From: CAZRAL01 sp964598005
GTDB lineage: Bacteria > Pseudomonadota > Gammaproteobacteria > Burkholderiales > Usitatibacteraceae
Length of the DNA stretch: 49,649 nt
Direction of reading: 5' to 3'
NCBI GenBank assembly: GCA_964598005.1
Contig: CAZRAL010000014.1
Location: forward strand, 1 to 49,649
Part shown: positions 1 through 7,586 of the stretch, piece after piece
Layout: each line of letters opens with the position of its first letter
How positions within the stretch are numbered: position 1 is the first letter of the stretch
The notes under the pieces: generated by a model
The model's input: the letters and a program-made list of their open reading frames with translations, nothing else
What the model was told of the DNA's origin: nothing
Database searches by the model: none
Position numbers and translations under genes: made by a program

Positions 1-160
1 TATTCTTGTCAAAACCCGCATGGGCGCTGGTTTTCCGGGCGGTCTGCTGTGTTGCAGTGCTTGCGAAGGGGAAGGGGCCATTCGCTGCGCACCGCGCCTT
101 GCATCCCATCCCGGAAAACCGAGCGCGCGGCCATGTGGGGCTTATTCAGAGGTCCCTTAA
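1..160 (-). repeat. Terminal repeat copy A (inverted relative to copy at window end)
   Basis: This stretch is nearly identical, as reverse complement, to 49465-49622, with only about ten differences over 160 bases. It contains an internal perfect 11 bp inverted repeat, GGTTTTCCGGG at 29-39 and CCCGGAAAACC at 110-120. An open frame at 6-263 runs through it but has no protein features and is not called. The window starts inside the repeat, so its outer boundary is not visible. It is probably a multi-copy non-coding element at which the assembly broke. Confidence 0.85.
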
Positions 161-190
161 TTCGACCGAATATCAAAATAAATGCCCTTG

Positions 191-219
191 TTGCGATGCA
201 GCAAAAATAGGTTTATGCT
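191..219 (+). promoter_or_regulatory. Candidate sigma-70 promoter for kup
   Basis: A TTGCGA box (191-196) and a TATGCT box (214-219) are separated by 17 bases; each matches four of six consensus positions. Transcription would start about 135 bases before kup. Weak matches like this are common, so the call is tentative. The rest of 161-362 shows nothing else I can name. Confidence 0.25.
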
Positions 220-362
220 GGGCGCTAGTTTATGAAGGCTGTGTTGATTACCAACCTCTGTAATGAATACTTTCTACCGATTCAGGCCATAATGGCGCCA
301 GTCGCGCATTTTGCACGATAAGGCAAAACTGATTTGCCATACGTCTTTACGATAATCCATTC

Positions 363-2234
363 ATGGAATCCGCTAATAAAAAAATCGGCGCGCTGACCAT
401 TGGCGCGATCGGGGTGGTCTACGGCGACATCGGAACCAGCCCACTGTATGCGCTGAAAGAATCCTTCAATCCCACACTGGGCTTGCCGCTCAACGAAGCC
501 ACCGTACTAGGCATTCTTTCCTTGATGTTCTGGTCGCTGATGACTCTGGTCACCGTGAAATACCTGATCTTCATGATGCGAGCAGACAACAAGGGTGAGG
601 GCGGCATACTGGCGTTGACTGCTTTAGCGCAGCGTTGTTTTTACAGCCGCTCACGCGGGCGTTGGCTCATTACCATGTTGGGAATTTTCGGCGCTGCCAT
701 GTTTTATGGCGATGGCGTGATTACCCCAGCCATTTCGGTACTTTCCGCAGTAGAAGGCCTTACCCTGTATGCGCCCGCACTGGAAAAATTTGTCCTGCCA
801 GTCGCGGTCGGTATTTTGATTGGTCTATTCGCCATTCAAAAGCATGGAACGAGTGCTATCGGAAAATTTTTCGGCCCGACCATGACGCTCTGGTTTACCG
901 TATTGGCCTTATTGGGGCTGGTGCAGATCGCCAAAAATCCGGGTGTGCTGGCGGCGATTAATCCCGTTTACAGTTTTCAATTTTTGCTAACCCACCAATA
1001 CGCAGCCTTTTTGACCTTGGGTGCAGTCGTCCTGTGCGTCACGGGTGGCGAAGCTTTATACGCCGACATGGGTCACTTTGGCCGAAAGCCCATCCGCATG
1101 GGCTGGTTTAGCCTGGTGTGGCCCGCATTGCTGCTTAACTATTTCGGTCAGGGCGCCCTGCTGCTTGCCGATGCGGCTGCGGTTAAAAATCCTTTTTACC
1201 TCATGTGCCCCAACTGGGCGCTATTGCCTTTGATTGCGCTGGCTACAGCCGCCACGGTCATCGCGTCGCAAGCGGTGATTTCCGGCGCATTCAGCTTGAC
1301 CAAACAGGCGATTCAGCTAGGCTATTTGCCGCGCTTTGCGATCGACCACACCAGTGAAAAAGAGAAGGGCCAAATCTACGTTCCTTTCGTAAACTGGTTT
1401 ATGCTGGCCGCTATCATCCTGCTGGTGCTGGGGTTCAAAAATTCGAGCAACCTGGCCGGTGCGTATGGCATTGCCGTCACCATCACCATGCTCATTGATA
1501 CATTGTTGCTGTGCGTGGTCATGATCTACATTTGGCGCTGGAACAAACTGTTTGCGCTGGCGCTTACCGCGCTCATTGTGGTCAACGATGGCATGTTCCT
1601 CGCCGCCTGCCTGCATAAACTGGGCGAGGGCGGCTGGTTTCCGTTGGTCATGGGCGCATTGATCTTCACCCTCATGAGCACCTGGAAGCGTGGCCGGGAA
1701 ATCGTGCGCAAACATTCCAACGAAGGTGCCATGCCGCTGAAACTGTTCGTCGATTCCATCGCTATGAGCCCGCCGCATAAGGTGCCGGGCACCGGCATTT
1801 TCATGACGGTGAACCCCGAAGGTGTGCCCAATGCCTTGCTGCATAACCTCAAGCACAACAAGGTATTGCACGAGCGAGTAGTGATTCTTTCCATCATTAT
1901 CGAAGACATTCCCTACGTACCGAAGGAGGACTACGTCTGGATCGAGGATCTCGAGCACGGCTTTTGGCGTATTACCGGCCACTATGGCTTCAAGGAACAC
2001 CCTGACATTCCCACCTTGCTGGCCGATTGCCGGCAACAATCGATGAAGTTCGACATGATGGAAACCAGTTTTTTCATCAACCGCGAAACACTCATCGCCA
2101 CGCCCGGTGGCGGCATGGTGTTGTGGCGAGAACATCTTTTTGTCTGGATGTCCCATCTTGCGGCCAAAGCCTCGGATTATTTCCGCATCCCCTCTAACCG
2201 GGTCGTTGAATTAGGGACGCAAGTAGAAATTTAG
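363..2234 (+). CDS. kup: Low-affinity potassium transporter Kup
   Basis: The 623-residue product has the normal length for the Kup/HAK/KT family of K+ uptake permeases, which import potassium with protons across the inner membrane. The diagnostic N-terminal segment is present at residues 6-30 (GAIGVVYGDIGTSPLYAL). It is followed by about twelve hydrophobic membrane segments up to roughly residue 440 and a soluble C-terminal domain of about 180 residues, as usual for bacterial Kup. The ATG at 363 gives the conserved start MESANKKIG. The gene stands alone; its right neighbour on the same strand is more than 8 kb away. No clear intrinsic terminator follows it. Confidence 0.95.
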   Translation: MESANKKIGALTIGAIGVVYGDIGTSPLYALKESFNPTLGLPLNEATVLGILSLMFWSLMTLVTVKYLIFMMRADNKGEGGILALTALAQRCFYSRSRGRWLITMLGIFGAAMFYGDGVITPAISVLSAVEGLTLYAPALEKFVLPVAVGILIGLFAIQKHGTSAIGKFFGPTMTLWFTVLALLGLVQIAKNPGVLAAINPVYSFQFLLTHQYAAFLTLGAVVLCVTGGEALYADMGHFGRKPIRMGWFSLVWPALLLNYFGQGALLLADAAAVKNPFYLMCPNWALLPLIALATAATVIASQAVISGAFSLTKQAIQLGYLPRFAIDHTSEKEKGQIYVPFVNWFMLAAIILLVLGFKNSSNLAGAYGIAVTITMLIDTLLLCVVMIYIWRWNKLFALALTALIVVNDGMFLAACLHKLGEGGWFPLVMGALIFTLMSTWKRGREIVRKHSNEGAMPLKLFVDSIAMSPPHKVPGTGIFMTVNPEGVPNALLHNLKHNKVLHERVVILSIIIEDIPYVPKEDYVWIEDLEHGFWRITGHYGFKEHPDIPTLLADCRQQSMKFDMMETSFFINRETLIATPGGGMVLWREHLFVWMSHLAAKASDYFRIPSNRVVELGTQVEI

Positions 2235-2411
2235 AAACTCAAGCATTGGTGCGCCTCGCAGACCAAAAAGCGACGGAACGCCGCGCCAATTGGCGATCTG
2301 ACAAGACTTTCCCCTTTTCCAAAGGGGGATCGAGAGAGGCTCATCGCTGGTACAGTGCTTCTCAATCCAATATTCAGCCAGATGTTCGTGCGTGGGTTCG
2401 CGGCAAAATCA
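2235..2411. other. Intergenic segment downstream of kup, no gene seen
   Basis: No supportable gene lies here. Two small symmetric sequences are visible: a perfect 12 bp palindrome CGCCAATTGGCG (2284-2295) and a hairpin CCCCTTT-TCC-AAAGGGG (2311-2327). The hairpin lacks a T-tract on either side, so it is at best a weak terminator for kup. With the decayed methyltransferase next to it, this is probably a scar of past insertion or deletion. Confidence 0.5.
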
Positions 2412-2606
2412 TCAAGCAGGCTTCTTTAAAATCAGGATTTTGGAGTGGACTTTTTCCTGAATGTACAGCGGTGGCGCGTGGACCACCAGTTTGCTCTAGT
2501 CCTGCTCTTCCTTTTGCAACACCGATTGGTATTTGGCGGTGGGGATGTTCTTGTGTATGACACCATCGTGTTTGATGGTATCAACCGTTTTGGCAGCTAG
2601 CGCTGT
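2412..2606 (-). pseudogene. Decayed fragment of an adenine-specific DNA methyltransferase (type III Mod-like)
   Basis: Read on the minus strand, this stretch gives KTVDTIKHDGVIHKNIPTAK, then a Gln/Glu-rich piece ending EEQD, an in-frame TAG, and then LVVHAPPLYIQEKVH. From memory this matches the N-terminal region of EcoP15I/Mod-type site-specific methyltransferases, whose pattern is KHDGVIHKNIP..., DPQLVWKGKDEQDW, and then PxYIQEKxHP. About 20 residues appear deleted between the two blocks. The TAG sits where the family usually has Trp after EQD, consistent with a TGG-to-TAG change. The frame ends at a stop soon after the YIQEK block, and no catalytic DPPY/DPPF motif is present. The fragment lies just downstream of the fic-like gene on the same strand. 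Confidence 0.65.
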
Positions 2607-2656
2607 AGAGGAACAGGATTTTGAGGGATGGGTTGGGGGCCATGGGTTTCAGTTTT

Positions 2657-3730
2657 CTACACATGCCGACCGGTAAGAATCGCGTTCAGTGCGCGATTGA
2701 TGTAGTAGTTGTTGTGCCCCACTTTTCGTTTTTCGAGAATGCCGTCTGCGGTGAGCGCCTCCAGGTATTGAACTGCGGTCAATTGCGGAATGTTGAGATC
2801 GCTCTTGATGATTTCCGCATTGGTGTAGGGGTGAACGAAGAGCGTATCAATGAGGGCCTGACTGTAGAAGTTGTGTTGGTTGCGAATGCGGTTCCGGGTA
2901 TTTTGCAGTTTAGCCTTAAGGGTTTGTACGGTGGCGATGGCATCCGTTGCGCTGCGCTCGACAATATCCAGCATGTAGAGAACCCATTCTTCCCACGCAT
3001 CCTGGTCATGTACTGCTTGCAACAGCCGACAATAATCCGCCCGAGTTTGCATGATATGGCGGCTCAGGCACAGGGCAGGAATATCGAGCAGCTTTTTTTT
3101 CACCAGATAAAGGACGTTGATGATGCGGCCGATGCGCCCGTTACCGTCGTAGAAGGGGCGAATACTTTCAAACTGATGATGTATGAGTGCCATTTTGACC
3201 AGTGAATCGGCTGGAAACAGTCTATCCTGATTGATGAATCGTTCCAGGTCATCCATCGAGGTTACGATGAGGCCAGTATTCTGCGGCGGCGTGTAGACGG
3301 GGTGTCCGCCCATATCTTTCAGTACAATGCCTGCCAGTTTGCGAAAACCGGCATTGTCACCAACAAGTTCAGACTGAATTATCAAAATGTGAAAGACGGA
3401 CAACGTACCGGTCGTCCGCACAATATCAAAGCCGGTCAGCAGCGCTTTCCGGTAGCGCAGGATTTCGCTGATGGCTTCACTTTCCATCGACTCGGGGAGA
3501 ACCTCGCCCATGAAGATTTCGTCGTTGGTGGCGATGATGTTATCGACGGCCGCGCTGTTCCGGGCTTCCTGTAGGCTCATCAGGTTGATGAGGATTTTCT
3601 GGTTCGGGATGGCGGCGGCCAGACACTTCAGTTCAGCCAGCTTGTGAATGGTGGCAGCCACCTTTTTCAGGATGGCTGGCGAGTCGAAGCGCGCGGGGTT
3701 CAGAGTAGTAAGTGGTTGAAGGTCGGTCAT
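2657..3730 (-). CDS. Fic family protein with altered catalytic motif
   Basis: This 357-residue protein has a Fic_N-type helical region (about residues 15-90), a Fic domain (about 100-240) and a C-terminal winged-helix-like region (about 290-340). Fic enzymes transfer AMP or other nucleotide parts to target-protein hydroxyls through the motif HPFx[D/E]GNGRxxR. Here the motif at 191-202 reads RPFYDGNGRIGR, so the catalytic His is Arg, while the phosphate-binding GNGR loop is intact. The N-terminal inhibitory helix, normally [S/T]xxxE[G/N], reads S59-AAV-D63-N64, with Asp for Glu. Adenylylation activity is therefore doubtful. It could be a pseudoenzyme, a different transferase or a DNA-binding regulator. 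It sits beside a methyltransferase remnant, which suggests an accessory patch. Confidence 0.85.
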   Translation of the reverse strand: MTDLQPLTTLNPARFDSPAILKKVAATIHKLAELKCLAAAIPNQKILINLMSLQEARNSAAVDNIIATNDEIFMGEVLPESMESEAISEILRYRKALLTGFDIVRTTGTLSVFHILIIQSELVGDNAGFRKLAGIVLKDMGGHPVYTPPQNTGLIVTSMDDLERFINQDRLFPADSLVKMALIHHQFESIRPFYDGNGRIGRIINVLYLVKKKLLDIPALCLSRHIMQTRADYCRLLQAVHDQDAWEEWVLYMLDIVERSATDAIATVQTLKAKLQNTRNRIRNQHNFYSQALIDTLFVHPYTNAEIIKSDLNIPQLTAVQYLEALTADGILEKRKVGHNNYYINRALNAILTGRHV

Positions 3731-3760
3731 TTTTTATGCAGATCGGGACTGGTATGTATA

Positions 3761-3833
3761 GAGAAGCGCTGATTCAATCCCACGTGACCGCGCGCTCGGT
3801 TTTTCGCGATGGGTGCAAGGTACAGTGCGCAGC
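3761..3833 (+). repeat. Degenerate half copy of the contig-end repeat
   Basis: This segment aligns to the first about 70 bases of the right-end repeat (49465 onward). The shared landmarks are CTGATT, the CCGCGCGCT block, GGTTTT, GATGGG, TGCAAGG and GTGCGCAGC. It has several substitutions and one-base gaps, and the distal half is absent. It ends five bases before the ychF stop codon. The decay suggests an old insertion. Confidence 0.6.
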
Positions 3834-3838
3834 ATACT

Positions 3839-4924
3839 TTACACATTAAACCGGAAGTGCATGACATCACCATCTTTGACGATGTATTCCTTGCCCTCCA
3901 GCCGCATTTTTCCCGCTTCCTTGGCTTTCGCTTCTCCGCCTAGCGTTACGAAATCGTTGCAGGCAATGACTTCGGCGCGGATGAAGCCGCGCTCGAAGTC
4001 GGTGTGAATGACACCCGCCGCCTGCGGTGCGGTGGCGCCCTTGCATATGGTCCACGCCCGCACTTCTTTTACCCCTGCGGTGAAGTAAGTTTCCAGGCCG
4101 AGCAAGGTGTATGCGGCGCGGATCAGGCGGTTCAGTCCCGGCTCGGTCATACCCAGATCGTTGAGAAAAACGGTTTTGTCTTCATCACTTAGATCGGAAA
4201 TTTCCGATTCGATTTTGGCGCAGATGGCCACGACTGGCGCATTTTCTTTCTCGGCGTGGGTCTTTACTTTTTCCAGCAGCGGATTATTTTCAAAGCCGCC
4301 TTCGATGACGTTGGCAACGTATAGCACAGGCTTAGCGGTAATAAAACAAAGCGGTTTAATCAGTATGTTCTGCTCGGCATCCAGCCCCATGCTGCACACC
4401 GGGTTGCCCTGGTCGAGGTGTTTTATCAAGGGCTCGAGTAGGGCAGCCATTTTGATCGCTTCTTTGTCGCCCGACCGGGCGGATTTTTGGTAACGATGCA
4501 GCGCTTTTTCCGCCGTACCCATGTCGGCCAGCGCCAATTCGGTATTGATGACGGCGATGTCGGAAAGCGGATCGACTTTGCCGGCGACATGGATGACGTT
4601 GGGGTCTTCGAAGCAGCGCACCACGTGGGCAATGGCGTCGGTTTCACGGATGTTGGCCAGAAATTGGTTGCCCAGCCCTTCGCCTTTTGATGCGCCTGCA
4701 ACCAGGCCAGCAATGTCGACAAATTCGACGATGGCGGGCTGTATTTTTTGCGGGTTGACGATGGCTGATAGCTGGGCAAGCCGTGGATCGGGCACTTCGA
4801 CGATGCCGACGTTTGGTTCGATGGTGCAGAAGGGGTAGTTTTCCGCAGCAATGCCCGCTTTGGTCAGCGCATTGAACAAGGTTGATTTGCCTACGTTGGG
4901 CAGGCCGACGATGCCACATTTCAT
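3839..4924 (-). CDS. ychF: Redox/ribosome-associated ATPase YchF (Obg-like, OLA1 family)
   Basis: The 361-residue product matches the usual YchF length of about 363. It begins MKCGIVGLPNVGKST, carrying the G1 loop at about residues 7-15. DIAGLVAGASKGEGLGN supplies G3 near residue 70, and the C-terminus is a TGS domain ending in VMHFRFNV. YchF binds ribosomes and hydrolyses ATP in preference to GTP; it acts in stress and translation quality control. An in-frame ATG 150 bases upstream would add 50 low-complexity residues that overlap pth, so the start at 4924 is chosen. That ATG overlaps the pth stop by four bases (ATGA), indicating translational coupling in a pth-ychF operon, the usual arrangement in Proteobacteria. 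Confidence 0.96.
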   Translation of the reverse strand: MKCGIVGLPNVGKSTLFNALTKAGIAAENYPFCTIEPNVGIVEVPDPRLAQLSAIVNPQKIQPAIVEFVDIAGLVAGASKGEGLGNQFLANIRETDAIAHVVRCFEDPNVIHVAGKVDPLSDIAVINTELALADMGTAEKALHRYQKSARSGDKEAIKMAALLEPLIKHLDQGNPVCSMGLDAEQNILIKPLCFITAKPVLYVANVIEGGFENNPLLEKVKTHAEKENAPVVAICAKIESEISDLSDEDKTVFLNDLGMTEPGLNRLIRAAYTLLGLETYFTAGVKEVRAWTICKGATAPQAAGVIHTDFERGFIRAEVIACNDFVTLGGEAKAKEAGKMRLEGKEYIVKDGDVMHFRFNV

Positions 4925-5598
4925 GATTTTTCTTTCTTTGCGTTTGCTGGGGCCAAGGGTGAAGGCGCAGAGGCAGGGGTAGGGGTAAGTACAGGGGCAG
5001 GAGCAGGTGGTGCGGGCACGGTATGCAAGCGCAGCATGGCTTTTTCCATTTCGCCTTTTTCGATCAGCGGCCAAAGGGCCAGCGATTTTTCCATGGCCTG
5101 TCGAATTTGCTGTTCCTCTTCACGGCTGGGGCGATGTAATACATAGTCTGCGACGTCGATGGGTTGGGCCGTGGTGTGTTCGCGAGGATGGCCAATGCCC
5201 AAACGCAAGCGCCAGAATTCGCGGGTGCCCAGATGGGCTTCGATATCTTTCAAGCCGTTGTGGCCGCCATGACCGCCGCCGATTTTCATTTTGGCGCTAC
5301 CGGGAGGCAAGTCCAGTTCGTCGTATACGACCAGTATTTCTGAGGCAGCCAGCCGATAAAATTTTGCCAGTGCGCCCACAGCCTGCCCGGATCGGTTCAT
5401 GAAGGTAGCGGGCTTCGCCAGCCACACCTCACCCGTCTTGCCGATTTCGGCATGGAATTTTGCATCTTTGCTTAACGTAGCCCGTGTGGTATTCGCCAGC
5501 GCATCGACCCACCAGAAGCCGGCGTTATGACGGGTGGCCTCATAGTCACGACCGGGATTGCCCAGACCAACAATCAGTTTAATAGGGGAATACAACAT
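4921..5598 (-). CDS. pth: Peptidyl-tRNA hydrolase
   Basis: This 225-residue protein releases peptides from prematurely dropped peptidyl-tRNA so that the tRNA can be reused. Family signatures are IVGLGNPGRDYEATRHNAGF, which includes the catalytic His and an Asn, then FMNRSG, and IGGGHGGHNGLKDI. The catalytic core ends near residue 190. A Pro/Ala-rich tail of about 35 residues follows (repeated PAP, TPTP and SAPSPL) and ends in KKEKS. That tail is not part of the normal enzyme and is probably unstructured. The gene is followed by ychF with a four-base overlap. An intrinsic terminator at 5662-5690 separates it from rplY, so pth probably has its own promoter or depends on read-through. Confidence 0.95.
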   Translation of the reverse strand: MLYSPIKLIVGLGNPGRDYEATRHNAGFWWVDALANTTRATLSKDAKFHAEIGKTGEVWLAKPATFMNRSGQAVGALAKFYRLAASEILVVYDELDLPPGSAKMKIGGGHGGHNGLKDIEAHLGTREFWRLRLGIGHPREHTTAQPIDVADYVLHRPSREEEQQIRQAMEKSLALWPLIEKGEMEKAMLRLHTVPAPPAPAPVLTPTPASAPSPLAPANAKKEKS

Positions 5599-5661
5599 GG
5601 ATTCAACTGCCGTTCGTAATCAGTAGCAGCCTGCAATTTTACGCGCGGCAAAATTTTGCAA

Positions 5662-5690
5662 TAAAAATGCCCGCCTAGGGTAGCGGGCAT
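5662..5690 (-). terminator. Intrinsic terminator after rplY
   Basis: On the minus strand, ATGCCCGC (plus 5683-5690) pairs with GCGGGCAT (plus 5667-5674) across an eight-base loop. A run of five T follows. It lies about 35 bases past the rplY stop and before pth. Confidence 0.85.
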
Positions 5691-5723
5691 CCAATAGTAT
5701 TACGTTGACAACAGAGCAGAAAT

Positions 5724-6410
5724 TTATTTCTTGTCTTTTCCTGCCTTGTCGTCTTTCTTCTCCTCCTCCTTGGCTTTCTGGTTGGCTGCTGGTACATCGG
5801 CAGCAGAAACAGCCGGCGTGGCTTCTTCTTCGGCAACAACTGCCCGAGGTATGATGATTGTCGCCACGACTTGATCATCGCCCTTATGCATCGCGACGGA
5901 TTCTACACCCGCCGGCATTTTCAGGTTGGAAACGTGGATGGAATGTCCCGCCGCCAGATCCTTGAGATCAACTTCGATAAATTCGGGCAGGTCTTTGGGC
6001 AAGCAGCTGACATCGAGTTCATTCAACACGTGCGAAACGATGCCGTGCGAGAGTTTTACACCCGGTGCAATGTCGGCATTGATGAAATGCAGGGGCACTT
6101 TCATGTGAATTTTCTTATCTGCCGCCACACGCTGGAAATCAATATGCAGTACGCGTTGCTTGAACGGATGCATCTGCACATCGCGCAACAATACCTGTTC
6201 GTTTTTGCCATTCAATTCCAGATCGAGAATCGAGGCATGAAAGGCTTCCATGCGCAATTTGTGGTAGATGTCGTTATGATCCAGTTCGAGGGTCGTAGCG
6301 TCTTTGCCTCCTCCGTAGAGAATGCCCGGTACTTTTTCCGCACGGCGCAGGCGGCGGCTCGCACCCGTGCCCTGTACGCTGCGTGCATTGGCTTTGATAG
6401 CAATTTTCAT
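5724..6410 (-). CDS. rplY: 50S ribosomal protein bL25, long Ctc form
   Basis: This 228-residue protein is the two-domain (Ctc/TL5-like) form of bL25, which binds 5S rRNA in the large subunit. The N-terminal 5S-binding domain (1-95) shows RRLRRAEKVPGILYGGG. The C-terminal beta domain contains HINADIAPG-like and VDLKDLAAGHSIHVSNLKMPAGVE features. The last 30 residues are a Lys/Glu-rich tail (KEEEKKDDKAGKDKK). The start follows a CTGGAGT ribosome-binding site. The gene sits in the conserved prs-rplY-pth-ychF order. Two hairpins with T-runs lie between prs and rplY (6426-6481), so expression probably needs read-through or attenuation control. Confidence 0.95.
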   Translation of the reverse strand: MKIAIKANARSVQGTGASRRLRRAEKVPGILYGGGKDATTLELDHNDIYHKLRMEAFHASILDLELNGKNEQVLLRDVQMHPFKQRVLHIDFQRVAADKKIHMKVPLHFINADIAPGVKLSHGIVSHVLNELDVSCLPKDLPEFIEVDLKDLAAGHSIHVSNLKMPAGVESVAMHKGDDQVVATIIIPRAVVAEEEATPAVSAADVPAANQKAKEEEKKDDKAGKDKK

Positions 6411-6425
6411 TTTTTACTCCAGATT

Positions 6426-6451
6426 AAAAACCATCCGCGACCAGATGGTTT
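6426..6451 (-). promoter_or_regulatory. Hairpin immediately before the rplY ribosome-binding site
   Basis: On the minus strand, AAACCATC and GATGGTTT form an 8 bp stem with loop TGGTCGCG, followed by TTAATC. The structure ends about 15 bases before the rplY ATG and directly precedes CTGGAG. There is no room for a promoter after it. It could be a weak terminator, an attenuator or a binding site for feedback by bL25; the sequence does not decide which. Confidence 0.5.
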
Positions 6452-6456
6452 GTTGC

Positions 6457-6481
6457 AAAAACGGATCGATACATTGATCCG
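6457..6481 (-). terminator. Probable intrinsic terminator between prs and rplY
   Basis: On the minus strand, CGGATC and GATCCG (plus 6476-6481 and 6462-6467) form a 6 bp stem around an eight-base loop, followed by TTTTT. The stem is short, so termination is likely only partial. Confidence 0.55.
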
Positions 6482-6499
6482 CACAAAAATTTAATATTT

Positions 6500-6602
6500 A
6501 TTCCATTTCCAAATCAAAAATGACTTTGTCGGCTTCGACTTGCCGTATTATTCATACTGTCTGCGGCTCGCCTTCGCGTCATTTTTGATTTGGAAATGGA
6601 AT
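6500..6602. repeat. 103 bp palindromic element with perfect 25 bp arms
   Basis: The left arm at 6500-6524 (ATTCCATTTCCAAATC then AAAAATGAC) is the exact reverse complement of 6578-6602. The 53-base centre holds smaller symmetric pieces, including GTAT-N5-ATAC and GTCG-GCTT-CGAC. The right arm ends on the first base of the prs stop codon (6602-6604). A related single arm, with about three mismatches over 22 bases, is at 29868-29890. It is probably a miniature palindromic element; it would fold into a long RNA hairpin on either strand. Confidence 0.8.
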
Positions 6603-7552
6603 TATTCAGTAAACAGCGAACTGACCGAGCCTCCTTCAGCAATCCGGCGAATGGTTTCAGCAATCAATTCCGCCGTGCCGATCTGGCGGATTTTTTTACA
6701 GGCTTCCGCTTCCGGTTTTAACGGGATTGTATCCGTCACCACCAGTTCATCGATGACGGAATTATTGAGCCGTTCAATCGCCAGCCCCGATAAAACCGGA
6801 TGGGTACAATAGGCAATCACTTTGGCCGCACCGCGTTCCTTGAGCGCTTTGGCCGCTTCGGTCAGCGTGCCTGCCGTATCAACGATGTCATCCATGATGA
6901 GGCAACTGCGGCCTTCAACATCGCCGATGATGTTCATGACCATCGATACATTGGCGCGTGGCCGGCGTTTATCGATAATGGCCAATTCGGCATCCAGTTG
7001 CTTGGCAATTGCGCGCGCACGCACGACACCGCCCACATCGGGGGAAACAACGATCAGGTTGGGGTAATCGTGTTTCCAGACATCGCCCAGCAAGATCGGG
7101 GTGGCGTAAATGTTATCGACGGGAATATCAAAAAAACCCTGTATCTGATCGGCGTGCAAGTCCATGGTCAATACGCGATCAACCCCTGCCCCGGTCAGCA
7201 TGTTCGCCACGACTTTGGCGGAAATCGCTACCCGCGCCGAACGTGGACGACGATCCTGACGTGCGTAACCAAAATAAGGGATGGCGGCGGTAATGCGTGC
7301 GGCGGACGAGCGTTTCAACGCATCGGCCATGACCATGATTTCCATCAAGTGATCGTTGGTGGGCGCACAGGTCGATTGCAGGATAAAGGCATCCTTGCTG
7401 CGCACGTTCTCCATGATTTCGACCATTACTTCGCCATCGCTGAAGCGGGCAACCTTGGCGCGGCCCAGCTGCGTCCCCATGCGCTTGGCCACATCCTTGG
7501 CCAGTTTGGGGTTTGCATTGCCTGCAAAAATGCTTAAGTTGTCGTAAGCCAT
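6602..7552 (-). CDS. prs: Ribose-phosphate pyrophosphokinase (PRPP synthetase)
   Basis: This 316-residue class I enzyme transfers pyrophosphate from ATP to ribose 5-phosphate. The product PRPP feeds purine, pyrimidine, His, Trp and NAD synthesis. The N-terminus NLSIFAGNANPKLA, the DLHADQIQGFFDIPVDN region, the catalytic flexible-loop segment RPRSARVAISAKVVA and the PRPP-binding LIMDDIVDTAGT motif near residue 220 are all present. The length equals the E. coli enzyme within one residue. The gene lies downstream of ispE and tRNA-Gln on the same strand, a conserved betaproteobacterial order. Its stop codon touches a 103 bp palindromic element, and a 100 bp palindromic element lies upstream at 7587-7686. 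Confidence 0.97.
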   Translation of the reverse strand: MAYDNLSIFAGNANPKLAKDVAKRMGTQLGRAKVARFSDGEVMVEIMENVRSKDAFILQSTCAPTNDHLMEIMVMADALKRSSAARITAAIPYFGYARQDRRPRSARVAISAKVVANMLTGAGVDRVLTMDLHADQIQGFFDIPVDNIYATPILLGDVWKHDYPNLIVVSPDVGGVVRARAIAKQLDAELAIIDKRRPRANVSMVMNIIGDVEGRSCLIMDDIVDTAGTLTEAAKALKERGAAKVIAYCTHPVLSGLAIERLNNSVIDELVVTDTIPLKPEAEACKKIRQIGTAELIAETIRRIAEGGSVSSLFTE

Positions 7553-7586
7553 GGAGCACTATGGTCCGCTTGGTTTCTTATTCCTG

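Noticed and set aside
6..263. An 85-codon open frame at the left end
   Set aside because: It lies mostly inside the inverted terminal repeat, has no protein features and no ribosome-binding site; the same frame is not kept in the other copies.
1317..2156. A 279-codon open frame antisense to kup
   Set aside because: It is the complement of a strongly conserved gene; its His- and Gln-rich composition is typical of shadow frames.
2246..2560. A 104-codon plus-strand frame after kup
   Set aside because: It has no motif, and the minus strand carries a recognisable methyltransferase remnant across much of it.
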